Virus record (IMG/VR): IMGVR_UViG_3300046500_000140
Coordinates: 1 to 29,914 of that record
DNA length: 29,914 nucleotides
DNA from: a virus
Reading direction: 5' to 3' (one strand)
A program made the translations under genes and the position numbers. Position 1 is the stretch's first letter, and every line of letters begins with the position of its first letter. Below, one piece after another: positions 7,959 to 14,423 of this stretch. The notes under the pieces are model-generated. The model was not told the origin of the DNA. It worked only from the letters and a program-made list of their open reading frames with translations, and ran no database searches.

Positions 7959-8053
7959 GGCTGTTTCTCCGGAATGGCCGACAGGCCGCTGGGTGGAAGT
8001 TTGAATTGCGATTGACGAAGGCGCTGGCGCACTTGGTTGTTGATGCGTCTCAT
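7868..8053 (-). CDS. Possible small overlapping ORF
   Basis: A 61-codon frame whose ATG (8053) overlaps the stop of the 153-aa gene in an ATGA arrangement, the same coupling used by the two gene joins upstream. The first 30 residues (MRRINNQVRQRLRQSQFKLP and following) are basic and lie in otherwise empty sequence, with AAGG seven bases upstream. The second half overlaps the well-supported 115-aa gene by about 90 bp in another frame and looks like low-complexity shadow sequence. Real translation is plausible but unproven. Confidence 0.3.
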   Translation of the reverse strand: MRRINNQVRQRLRQSQFKLPPSGLSAIPEKQPCQPQPIPPSSSKNSTAALSPAKSATPFPK

Positions 8054-8511
8054 GCTGCGACCTTCACCTGATGCCAGGCCCCGGCGGCGTAGAACAGCTT
8101 CGCGGCCTGCGCTTCTTCGAGCGACACCTCCGCGGGAACGGCGATCCACCCAGAAGCAACCAGGTGGTTTGGGTTGCAGCTGTTCCGCATCTCCAGGTAG
8201 TAATGCTCGATGGCATCCGTCAGGCGCTCGACCTTGTAGATGCCCTCCGGCGATATCTCCACCGACTTGACGTACTCAACGCCGCGCTCGTCTCGACACA
8301 TGGCGCTGATGTAGATCGTCCAGTGGTAGGAGAAGTCGAACAGAGCATTGGCGATGGCCAGGCTCCGGATCTGCCGGCAGTTCTTCCAGTTCGCCATGAT
8401 CTGCGTGCCACTAGGGTCGATGTTCACGACCGCAACGTGATTGGTTCGGAGCAATGCCCGGCAGCTGCGTTCGGCGCGGGCGAAGCCGTTGTTCGCCTTG
8501 CGCTTGCTCAT
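8050..8511 (-). CDS. Hypothetical phage protein
   Basis: A 153-aa soluble protein with no family I can name. It starts with a basic stretch (MSKRKANNGFARAERSCRAL), then has a central segment rich in aromatic residues (FDFSYHWTIYISAM) and a C-terminus ending in EEAQAAKLFYAAGAWHQVKV. The ATG at 8511 overlaps the stop of the upstream gene by four bases, and its own stop overlaps the next possible ATG. It is therefore a middle gene in a tightly coupled leftward early operon. Confidence 0.75.
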   Translation of the reverse strand: MSKRKANNGFARAERSCRALLRTNHVAVVNIDPSGTQIMANWKNCRQIRSLAIANALFDFSYHWTIYISAMCRDERGVEYVKSVEISPEGIYKVERLTDAIEHYYLEMRNSCNPNHLVASGWIAVPAEVSLEEAQAAKLFYAAGAWHQVKVAA

Positions 8512-8741
8512 AGGTCCTCCGTGATACGCCTCAGCGCGATCCTTTCTGCATGGGATGGGGAAGGGCGCCGGCGCTTCAGGACAGTGTCGGGGTCGATCTT
8601 GTTGGAGCGCTGTGGTCGGTGCTCAGGCTTGAAGGAGGCGGCCGGTTCTGCTTTGCCGCCGGCGCCGTAGAAATGGTCCAGCTGACGGTCCAGGTTCGCA
8701 ATGATGGCGTCTTTCAGGTTGGGCATTGGGCCTATGTTCAT
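8508..8741 (-). CDS. Small hypothetical protein
   Basis: A 77-aa protein. I chose ATG 8741 because it overlaps the stop of the upstream gene (ATGA), matching the coupling of the next pair; ATG 8726 is an in-frame alternative. The N-terminal helix (NLKDAIIANLDRQLDHFYG) is followed by a basic, Pro- and Arg-rich tail. No family was recognised. Position and coupling suggest a small accessory protein of the PL arm. Confidence 0.6.
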   Translation of the reverse strand: MNIGPMPNLKDAIIANLDRQLDHFYGAGGKAEPAASFKPEHRPQRSNKIDPDTVLKRRRPSPSHAERIALRRITEDL

Positions 8742-9100
8742 CGCGACATACCCATGAACGCGAAGACCAAAAGCACCACGGCGAAAACCAGCGTCCAACG
8801 AGTCATCCAGCTCGCCACATTGGTAGCAGTGAGGTGCGCGGCCTGGGTGAAATGAGCGGCGTTCTCAAAACCCTGAGCTGAGCGGCAGGCGTTCATGTGG
8901 CCGGATACTTCGGCGCACTCGGTGCCGGTCTTGCGATCAACCACACCGAACAGATTGTTTCCGTGCGGCACGACCGTGAAGCGCACTGACATGGCAGGAG
9001 AGGTGATTCCTACCTTTTGATAAAACTCGGCGGTAGCAAAGGTGGCGCGTTGACGCAGGCCATCGAGGATGGCGCGGCGCTGTTGGATTGTCGGGTTCAT
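8738..9100 (-). CDS. Hypothetical protein with C-terminal membrane segment
   Basis: A 120-aa protein with a soluble N-terminal part and one strong hydrophobic segment near the C-terminus (WTLVFAVVLLVFAFMGM, about 102-118), as in tail-anchored inner-membrane proteins. The N-terminal helix RRAILDGLRQRATFATAEFY may bind a partner. AGGAAAGGAT precedes the ATG, the strongest ribosome site of this operon, so this gene probably leads the coupled block that follows. Function unknown. Confidence 0.7.
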   Translation of the reverse strand: MNPTIQQRRAILDGLRQRATFATAEFYQKVGITSPAMSVRFTVVPHGNNLFGVVDRKTGTECAEVSGHMNACRSAQGFENAAHFTQAAHLTATNVASWMTRWTLVFAVVLLVFAFMGMSR

Positions 9101-9201
9101 ATCCTTTCCTCGGATGGTTGCGTGTATTCGTCAGCGCTCAGGCCGCCTGCTGGTTGCCGTTGGGCGCAGTGGAGAGTGCTGACGGATAAAGGCAGGCGAA
9201 A

Positions 9202-9227
9202 AAAAGCCCGATCGGAACCGGGCTTTT
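9202..9227. terminator. Bidirectional intrinsic terminator
   Basis: AAAAGCCCG (9202-9210) pairs with CGGGCTTTT (9219-9227) around an 8-base loop. On the minus strand the hairpin is followed by a run of seven T, and on the plus strand by TTTTGTTT. It sits upstream of the coupled gene block at 9.1-7.6 kb. Leftward PL transcripts would therefore need antitermination to reach that block, consistent with the boxA site near PL. Confidence 0.75.
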
Positions 9228-9328
9228 GTTTGCGTCACGAAGACCTCCCTACGTGAGCGCCTCCCAGGCCCGCTACTGGCGACCGCCTGGGTTTGAATCA
9301 TTAGCGTTGACCTTGAACTTAGGGTGGC

Positions 9329-9448
9329 CTACCGATTGCTCGGCCGGTGCGCGGTAACACCGTCGGCCCAGATGTCCGCTGCCTGCCAGGTGTTGGGCGC
9401 AGCCTTCAGGCTTACTGCGCCACGCCGGGAATCGGTGATCTATTTCAT
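9329..9448 (-). pseudogene. Small ORF interrupted by an amber codon
   Basis: On the minus strand GGAGG lies nine bases before ATG AAA, but the third codon is TAG. The frame then stays open for 36 codons and reads like a real small phage protein (ITDSRRGAVSLKAAPNTWQA, then DIWADGVTAHRP). Changing TAG to TCG would restore a 39-aa protein beginning MKS. No alternative start codon exists after the stop. The stretch from 9230 to 9826 is otherwise without a convincing gene; a 32-codon frame starting at 9552 with no ribosome site is the only other candidate. Confidence 0.35.
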
Positions 9449-9764
9449 GATGGTCATCCTCCGATGCGCTCCGTTGGCGTCTTGGGGGGCGCTCGCCGTT
9501 CTCTGGTACTACCTGCGGGGGGCCGCATTGCGCGGTGCAGAGTCATCCGCATCGGTTGATACCGCTGGAAAGAAATTTCCAGATGAGTGCAATTTGTTTC
9601 CGAACTGTTTATATCCCGCTGCTCACCCAGTAAGCGGGCAGGCAGTGGCCACCTATTGAAGCTGCATTGGGATGTCGGTCCTGACCAAGATGCCTAACTA
9701 CGTCCGCCCGTTCGCATACAAACAGTTAGCCTGGATCAGCTTTTTTCATGGGGCGCCGACATTC

Positions 9765-9790
9765 CGATGCAGCCTCTTTCGAGGCGTCGG
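9765..9790. terminator. Hairpin after the lyase gene
   Basis: GCCTC-TTTC-GAGGC (9772-9785), extended by CCGA/TCGG on the outside, lies about 40 bases past the stop of the minus-strand PL7 gene. It has a stable tetraloop when read on the minus strand (GAAA) but no T tract. It could protect the lyase transcript end or weakly attenuate PL transcription. Confidence 0.35.
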
Positions 9791-9826
9791 GCAGTTATCG
9801 TCAGGCTGACGTGGCGCTGGTTGGTC

Positions 9827-10501
9827 TTACCCGTGAGTGATGGATAGATCACTGATCACGCAAATCGAAGCGTCTTCAGGATCGGTGGAGTCGGAGTAGT
9901 CGATTTGGTTGTACACGCCGCCGTGGAAAGCGAGCGTTTTGGTGTCCCAGGTGTTGTCAAGACGCGTGATCGCGGAGGTGGATTTGGCGCCGTTGCAGCT
10001 GGCAGATACCGATACAGCGCCGCTCGAATTGGCGTGAATGTTGATCTTGAAGAGTGCACCGAGCGGCACGTTATCCAATACTGTCGAGTTGACTGGATCG
10101 TCTTGTAGGTAGCTCGACCGGAACCCCATGGTGATTTTGCCTTTGTTCCAGAACACCTTTACCGGGGGGCGTTCAGAACCCTGCACATGAATTTGGCCGA
10201 TCACGACCTTCTGCAACGAATTGACCTTGGTCAACCGCATTTCCTGGCGGCACCAATGGTCAGCAGCACTAGAAAATGGCCAGTAACCAGGTTCTTTCCA
10301 TTCGCAGCGAGTTCGATGGACGCTTTTACTGGAGGCGCCAAGGGTGGGCGCTGTCATCTGCAGCGATCCGTCGGGAAGCATCGAGATGACGCTGGGGCAT
10401 TCGATCAACGCTCGCCAGCCGATCAAGTCAAGGGAGATAGGGTTCGTGTCGGAAACTGGAAGCGGGGTGGCGATGATGAAATTGCTGATATCCACAGTCA
10501 T
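9827..10501 (-). CDS. PL7-family alginate lyase-like protein
   Basis: A 224-aa protein with the three hallmark segments of polysaccharide lyase family 7: HRTRCEWKE (about 62-70, matching R-x-E-x-R/K), QIH (103-105) and FHGGVYNQ (192-199). In this family Arg, Gln, His and Tyr from these segments form the active site that cleaves alginate by beta-elimination, and all four are present. KVFWNKGKI also fits the jelly-roll strands. There is no signal peptide, as in some cytoplasmic Pseudomonas PL7 enzymes, so release may depend on lysis. The ATG follows AAGGAGTCGACA. It is an unusual cargo for the PL arm; a role in exposing the host surface or dispersing biofilm is inferred. Confidence 0.8.
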   Translation of the reverse strand: MTVDISNFIIATPLPVSDTNPISLDLIGWRALIECPSVISMLPDGSLQMTAPTLGASSKSVHRTRCEWKEPGYWPFSSAADHWCRQEMRLTKVNSLQKVVIGQIHVQGSERPPVKVFWNKGKITMGFRSSYLQDDPVNSTVLDNVPLGALFKINIHANSSGAVSVSASCNGAKSTSAITRLDNTWDTKTLAFHGGVYNQIDYSDSTDPEDASICVISDLSITHG

Positions 10502-10613
10502 TGTCGACTCCTTATTTCATTTGATGTCACCTGTGCTCTGTTGAGCCTTCGCTTGATGTATGCCTACATCCCTCTGCCCACTCAGTGAATGGGCAGAAGT
10601 GATGCTATTCAGC

Positions 10614-10788
10614 CTAGAGCGCTTCGATTGCCTGCCGGTAGTCGGCAGCGTTGGTGCAATTGTTGGCGGCGTCCTCGACTGGCCTTCGCGTTCTTGCAGC
10701 TCGGCGTTGTGCTCGCAGTTGGAGGCGTGGATTTCGAGCTGTTTAATGCTGTCTCGTGCTTCATGGGTGATTACTTCTCGGTGGTCAT
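10614..10788 (-). pseudogene. Small early gene with two frameshifts
   Basis: Three reading frames join into one coherent protein. ATG at 10788 begins MTTEK, then a stop. The next frame continues ITHEARDSIKQLEIHASNCE and HNAELQEREGQ. A third frame ends with VEDAANNCTNAADYRQAIEA and a final Leu. Adding one base near AAGTAATC and one near CCAGTCGAG would give a single 58-aa, Glu/Ala-rich helical protein. The stretch is 175 bases, two short of the 177 needed. The ATG overlaps the stop of the preceding small ORF. Sequencing error cannot be excluded. Confidence 0.45.
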
Positions 10789-10901
10789 CCCAAGCAGCCC
10801 TCGGGGGAAGGCTGCTCAGTGATGCTGTCCCTCCTACTGCCGCCGGAGGGGCGGGGCGCATTGCTTGCCGGGTCGTTCACACGGTTCTGGCGTTTCACCA
10901 T
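10785..10901 (-). CDS. Small basic ORF at the head of the PL operon
   Basis: A 38-aa frame starting MVKRQNRVNDPASN, rich in Arg, Ser and Pro, ending at a TGA that overlaps the ATG of the broken gene downstream. The same frame is open back to a GTG at 11045, but that extension would contain the boxA site and reads like leader sequence. The ribosome site is weak. It lies where lambda-like phages keep a small antiterminator gene, yet I see no clear arginine-rich RNA-binding motif, so no such role is claimed. Confidence 0.35.
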   Translation of the reverse strand: MVKRQNRVNDPASNAPRPSGGSRRDSITEQPSPEGCLG

Positions 10902-10933
10902 CAAGCAGCCGTCCAGGTTGTTCCTGTCGTTGG

Positions 10934-10949
10934 CAGGCTTTCGGGCCTG
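10934..10949 (-). promoter_or_regulatory. Possible boxB-like hairpin
   Basis: On the minus strand CAGGC-CCGAAA-GCCTG forms a 5-bp stem with a 6-base loop, about 54 nt downstream of boxA on the leftward transcript. Lambda nut sites have a boxA followed by a small purine-loop hairpin. The distance here is longer than in lambda, so this is only a candidate. Confidence 0.25.
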
Positions 10950-11002
10950 TCTGCTCGTCGGTCGCCGGTATAGGCAATGCGGTCTGTTGTTTATTGCGCT
11001 GA

Positions 11003-11014
11003 TTGTTAAAGAGC
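11003..11014 (-). promoter_or_regulatory. boxA antitermination site on the leftward transcript
   Basis: The minus strand reads GCTCTTTAACAA, the same core as the bacterial ribosomal RNA boxA (NusB/NusE binding). It lies about 60 bases downstream of the predicted PL start. This suggests that PL transcripts are made resistant to terminators such as the one at 9202. The motif is seen directly; its function is inferred from the known boxA system. Confidence 0.6.
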
Positions 11015-11075
11015 GGCAAGCCTCTTGGCTCTTCGCAGCTGGCACCTGATTCGGTTCCGGGCTGCGATGGGTGAA

Positions 11076-11104
11076 ATATGAACTACAGGTTCACATGCGG
11101 TCAA
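11076..11104 (-). promoter_or_regulatory. Candidate leftward early promoter PL
   Basis: On the minus strand, TTGACC (11104-11099) and TCATAT (11081-11076) are 17 bp apart. The -35 is a 5/6 match, the -10 weaker. Both boxes overlap operator-like palindromes, and the whole leftward gene block starts just beyond, as expected for a CI-controlled PL. Confidence 0.55.
11077..11095. promoter_or_regulatory. Operator OL2, predicted CI/Cro site
   Basis: TATGAACTACAGGTTCACA is a 19-bp near-palindrome with the half-site TATGAACT. It matches the PR operator at 15338 at 13 of 19 positions when one copy is reversed. It covers the spacer and -10 of PL. Confidence 0.55.
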
Positions 11105-11120
11105 GTACCAAAAGTACATA
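11102..11120. promoter_or_regulatory. Operator OL1, predicted CI/Cro site
   Basis: On the minus strand TATGTACTTTTGGTACTTG shares its left half-site TATGTACT exactly with the PR operator and also contains a GTAC/GTAC inverted pair. Its centre is 25 bp from OL2, close to the 24-bp spacing seen at PR, and it touches the -35 of PL. Confidence 0.5.
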
Positions 11121-11209
11121 TTTTTAACGGAGGCAGATTTGTAGGATTTCGCTGGAATGCCTGTAGGGGGATTTACCGCGAATCTATGGTTCGTTATCCT
11201 CTGTTATGA

Positions 11210-11225
11210 CTGGATGGATGTACAG
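11210..11225. promoter_or_regulatory. LexA-like box upstream of the DUF1654 gene
   Basis: CTGGATGGATGTACAG fits the CTG-N10-CAG LexA box, with 7 of 8 outer positions of CTGT...ACAG. It ends 17 bases before the chosen DUF1654 start. The inner bases are less AT-rich than in strong boxes. SOS control would fit a temperate phage gene, but the site needs a binding test. Confidence 0.4.
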
Positions 11226-11242
11226 TAATGGGAGTTGTGAGC

Positions 11243-11560
11243 ATGGCGCAGAATGAAGCGAAACCAGCAGCACGAGTTGAGATGTCCGGCATAGAGCGCT
11301 TAGGTTTGCGAGTGTCGTCAATGATCAATCACCCGGTCGCGCAGACTCAGCGCTGGGTAACGATCCATCGCCTGGACACGGATGGTGATCGCGAGTGGGA
11401 AGAAGTTATGGGCTTGCTATCCGAGACGGACGGCATAGACATGACATTTAACGATGATGAGTCGGTGACGCTGAGGTGGGAGCCTCAGACCGAGGAAGAT
11501 CGGGTTGTGGAAGTGGAAGATGCGTTCACAATTTCTATGGAGGAGCCTGCGCCATTTTGA
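11243..11560 (+). CDS. DUF1654 family protein
   Basis: A 105-aa protein with the DUF1654 pattern: GIERLGLRVSSMINHP (about 16-31), RWVTIHRLDTDGD, EWEEVMGLLSETDGIDMTF and SVTLRWEP. The family is common in Pseudomonas; its biochemical role is not established to my knowledge. The ATG at 11243 follows GGAG with an 8-base gap; the upstream ATG at 11228 overlaps that site and adds five residues. The C-terminus is very acidic. A LexA-like box lies directly upstream, so expression in DNA damage is likely. It is divergent from PL. Confidence 0.8.
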   Translation: MAQNEAKPAARVEMSGIERLGLRVSSMINHPVAQTQRWVTIHRLDTDGDREWEEVMGLLSETDGIDMTFNDDESVTLRWEPQTEEDRVVEVEDAFTISMEEPAPF

Positions 11561-11567
11561 TGGGCGT

Positions 11568-11593
11568 AAAAAAGCCCACTCAAATGGTGGGCT
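11568..11593 (-). terminator. Intrinsic terminator, strongest on the minus strand
   Basis: AGCCCAC (11573-11579) and GTGGGCT (11587-11593) flank a 7-base loop. On the minus strand six T follow, a standard terminator that would stop leftward transcripts from the cI-ATPase operon before PL. On the plus strand it lies just past the DUF1654 stop but has no T tract. The following 200 bases up to 11797 show no gene. Confidence 0.65.
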
Positions 11594-11797
11594 CTCTGAA
11601 AATCCGGTCAATATTTTACGGCGAATGCGTTCGCTATGTCGATGAAGAGGTGGCAGGGCGGAAACAAGGACTCCGAAATCTATCGGGATTCCAAGGTCAA
11701 ACAGACACATTGTCAAACAAATCATGACTTCATTGAGCGACTCATTGCTAGCCTAATTTTTATGTTGTATGCAGTACCTGCCTTTTGAGGAGGGTCT

Positions 11798-12055
11798 ATG
11801 AAAAACCAGAATATGTTTGAAGATGTTATTATTAAAAGTGATTTGGGCGAGTTAGGTATCTACGAAAGCGCGCACCAATGTAAGGCTATAGCCGAAGCGG
11901 AATGCTTTGTTGGCGCAATTCGGCTTAGACCCGTTGCTTGGTCGTGGTTCTATCTTGGCGAGCACGTAACGACAGACAGGATCAGGGCCGAAGAGCTATT
12001 GCAGTTCGGTGAGAGCCTAAATCCACTTTACATCATCGTTAGTGAGCCGTGCTAA
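11798..12055 (+). CDS. Small acidic hypothetical protein
   Basis: An 85-aa soluble, acidic protein with an excellent GAGGAGGGTCT ribosome site. Features are the N-terminal FEDVIIKSDLGELGIYES, a central WSWFYLGEH aromatic patch and the end PLYIIVSEPC. I recognise no family. It is read toward the GHKL ATPase gene, whose end is only 31 bases away, and its base use is intermediate between the AT-rich ATPase and the phage backbone. Small acidic proteins in this position can be inhibitors of host enzymes or anti-defence factors, but nothing in the sequence proves that. Confidence 0.65.
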   Translation: MKNQNMFEDVIIKSDLGELGIYESAHQCKAIAEAECFVGAIRLRPVAWSWFYLGEHVTTDRIRAEELLQFGESLNPLYIIVSEPC

Positions 12056-12086
12056 AGCATAATGCTAAACACGGCTACATCATCTG

Positions 12087-14111
12087 TTAGTTTGTAGGGA
12101 GCCCGAGCTTGTCAAAGAAAGAACGGTTTCTTTCTTTTGCTGATTTTACAAGTTGATCAAATGATATTACTTCGATGTAAGCATGGCTTGGTTCGTTATA
12201 GCCAAAGTAGCCTAACCCATCAGAAGTAATTCTTAGGTTCGCTCGTCTGCAGCGTTTTTTCATAGTTGAAGTCAGATCGCACACAACATAAACGTAACCA
12301 GGAATCTCTTTGTTTCCCGGAATTGGCCGACCGCTCTTGGTCATAATTCCACCATCCCTGATACGGTCTAAATAGCCGAGAGCCTGATCTATTGGATCTT
12401 TATCTTCGCCTTCTTTCATGTCATCTCGCATAGGGCGCTTGATTTCGACGATCGTAAGTGAGGCCATGGGGAAAGAGCCTCCATCATTAACAAGGATAGG
12501 ATTGTCAAAAATCCTAAGGCTCAAGATGTCTGGTTCTTTTGTTGATGTGCTATTAGTTATTGGCATTGAGTTTAGCGTCTTGTCAGATGCTAGGTATGCA
12601 TGGAACGAGAGCCGTTCATCTAACAGCCAAAGATTGCTTCCGTCAGCCATTACGGAGTCTGAGTCTTTACCCATAGGGAAAATTAACTCATGTATCGTAT
12701 CCTCTCTGGCGTACTTACCATCATCCATCCTGACTATGGATTTCTCTAAAATATCAATTATGGCTTTGCGATGAGAAACGTAATTTGCTAGGTCGGATTT
12801 TTTTATGTCTTCCGCCTTGCTAACATAATTATTTAGTCGCTCCTTGTAATCTGCAAGTGATTCACTTTTAGCCGGTGACATAATATCGTGACCTTCGCTC
12901 ACAAGCTGCCTTTCGATCTCATACCAGATTTGATGAAGGTGTAGATCTAAGTCTTTATCAGTGATGTCAGGGGATACTATGAGATCTTCTTGGGAAGCAT
13001 AACGCGTGATGAATCGATAACGTGGTGCGTGATTATCTATAAACGATGCAATTCTTTTGTTGCCAGCTTCAATGCTATCTTTTAAATAGGCTTCAAGGTA
13101 CAATTTTGCCCTGTCTAAAACTTTCTCGCGTATCATTCGTAAGCTGATTTCAGTTTGCGAGAAAATCCCATTGAAATCTTCAGCGATGTTGAAGGATGTT
13201 CGTTCGCTTCTTACGTTCTCGTCTAAGTAGGGGGATGAAACATAACAGCTGTAAATGAAGTCTCCTGACGAGTCTGTCAGCCTACCAGTTAGGCCAGGGA
13301 TTTTTCCCTGAATTCCTTCTTCCTTGGCTAAGCGATTTGCTGCGCATAGAGCTATCTGGTGCTTTCTAGATGTTGAGTATCTAAATTTTATATGAGTTAA
13401 TTCAAAATCAATTCCGAGAATTTCTATTTTCTCATGCGTAGCGGCCGACATCATGTTTGTGTCGTACAAGCCATAGACATCAATTGTGTCTTGGCCATCT
13501 TTAACCAATATATTCGGTGCTCCGTCAGGACGCACAAAATACCAGAGGCAGTGCTCAAGCAATTGGTTTGCGATCGTAGCAGAAGTCTTCGGTGTTGAGT
13601 CCCTATAACTTTCATTGTACCCGGAAAGCTTTATCCTTGAACCGCTGCCAGTTCCAACTCTAGAAAGTTGCGAAAGGTTGTTAACTCCATTCAATTCGTC
13701 TAGGCTGAACGAGCGAAATTGCAGCTTTTCGCCATCATAGTAGAAGCTTTCAATGTCCGCTCTGTCAAAAGCTTTCAGCCACATCAATCTTCCGACGCCA
13801 CGACAGCCCTTATCAATTTTATGGTCAGAGTCAAGCGTTTGAAATGAATTGAAATTCGTGTCATTAAACCCGCAGCCGTTATCAGAAATCGTGAAGCCAA
13901 CTATTGGTTCTATTCCCACTTCCATGTCGAGAGTTGATTGTGAAGAGCGGTTTATTTCTAGAATAATACGCCCTGTGTCAAGATTGCCTTTCTCTTCTAT
14001 GGAGTGGATGGAATTTACAATGGCCTCAAACACTGGAAGAAGTCCATGGCTTTTTGGTAGTGATGTGTTTCTGAGGCGGCCTTTTAAGTTGGTTTGAAGT
14101 AATAGGCTCAT
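12087..14111 (-). CDS. GHKL (Hsp90-like) ATPase with C-terminal RecB-type nuclease domain
   Basis: A 674-aa protein. The N-terminus is a Bergerat-fold ATPase: E29-x3-N33 (FEAIVNSI), the DNGCG loop (77-81) and a GCRGVG lid (102-107). The middle resembles the transducer part of MORC/MutL-like proteins. The C-terminus carries a PD-(D/E)xK nuclease pattern: an acidic residue near 543, V-E556-I-K558 and QxxxY (Q576-Y580). A DERLSFHAYLASD segment lies ahead of it. This ATPase-nuclease fusion fits an anti-phage effector; I do not assign a named system. The gene is much more AT-rich than the phage backbone. It lies downstream of cI in the same direction, so it is likely expressed in the lysogen. GGAA precedes the ATG by five bases. 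Confidence 0.85.
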   Translation of the reverse strand: MSLLLQTNLKGRLRNTSLPKSHGLLPVFEAIVNSIHSIEEKGNLDTGRIILEINRSSQSTLDMEVGIEPIVGFTISDNGCGFNDTNFNSFQTLDSDHKIDKGCRGVGRLMWLKAFDRADIESFYYDGEKLQFRSFSLDELNGVNNLSQLSRVGTGSGSRIKLSGYNESYRDSTPKTSATIANQLLEHCLWYFVRPDGAPNILVKDGQDTIDVYGLYDTNMMSAATHEKIEILGIDFELTHIKFRYSTSRKHQIALCAANRLAKEEGIQGKIPGLTGRLTDSSGDFIYSCYVSSPYLDENVRSERTSFNIAEDFNGIFSQTEISLRMIREKVLDRAKLYLEAYLKDSIEAGNKRIASFIDNHAPRYRFITRYASQEDLIVSPDITDKDLDLHLHQIWYEIERQLVSEGHDIMSPAKSESLADYKERLNNYVSKAEDIKKSDLANYVSHRKAIIDILEKSIVRMDDGKYAREDTIHELIFPMGKDSDSVMADGSNLWLLDERLSFHAYLASDKTLNSMPITNSTSTKEPDILSLRIFDNPILVNDGGSFPMASLTIVEIKRPMRDDMKEGEDKDPIDQALGYLDRIRDGGIMTKSGRPIPGNKEIPGYVYVVCDLTSTMKKRCRRANLRITSDGLGYFGYNEPSHAYIEVISFDQLVKSAKERNRSFFDKLGLPTN

Positions 14112-14116
14112 TGTAA

Positions 14117-14145
14117 TTCCATTTATATTTGTCTAAATTTTATGT
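14117..14145 (-). promoter_or_regulatory. Weak candidate promoter for the ATPase gene
   Basis: In the 60-base gap upstream of the ATPase gene, the minus strand has CTAACA and TATAAA with a 17-bp spacer. The -10 is good, but the predicted start leaves almost no leader, so the ribosome site would be nearly at the 5' end. Read-through from the repressor promoter is an equally good source of transcription. Confidence 0.25.
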
Positions 14146-14171
14146 GTTAGTAACTTTGCAGTGTTAATCAT

Positions 14172-14420
14172 CTACTCGGTATTGAGTCGTCTGTCTTGCT
14201 CTGCAGTTCGATTTATTTTGCCGCTCTTCACATCTACCAGGTATCCAGTCAGCTTGTCCTCAGGCTCCTGAAAACTAACGGCAATCTGCAGAACTTCCTG
14301 ACCCTCATCTTCTTTGCCCGCTTCCGAAAGCCTTCGAACTGACTGAAGCAAATCTACACCCGACCACCTAAGCAGGGCAGCGGCTTGTTTCAGATGTTGG
14401 CCGGGTTTGGTGAGGGACAT
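14172..14420 (-). CDS. Small hypothetical protein co-transcribed with cI
   Basis: An 82-aa soluble protein beginning MSLTKPGQHLKQAAALLRWS and ending in a charged tail. It is predicted to be mainly helical at the N-terminus with a short beta part (EVLQIAVSF, LTGYLVDV). It starts 3 bases after the repressor stop and has no strong ribosome site of its own, so translation is probably coupled to cI. I know similar genes next to repressors of Pseudomonas phages but no function. It separates the repressor from the ATPase gene in the presumed lysogenic operon. Confidence 0.6.
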   Translation of the reverse strand: MSLTKPGQHLKQAAALLRWSGVDLLQSVRRLSEAGKEDEGQEVLQIAVSFQEPEDKLTGYLVDVKSGKINRTAEQDRRLNTE

Positions 14421-14423
14421 GAG

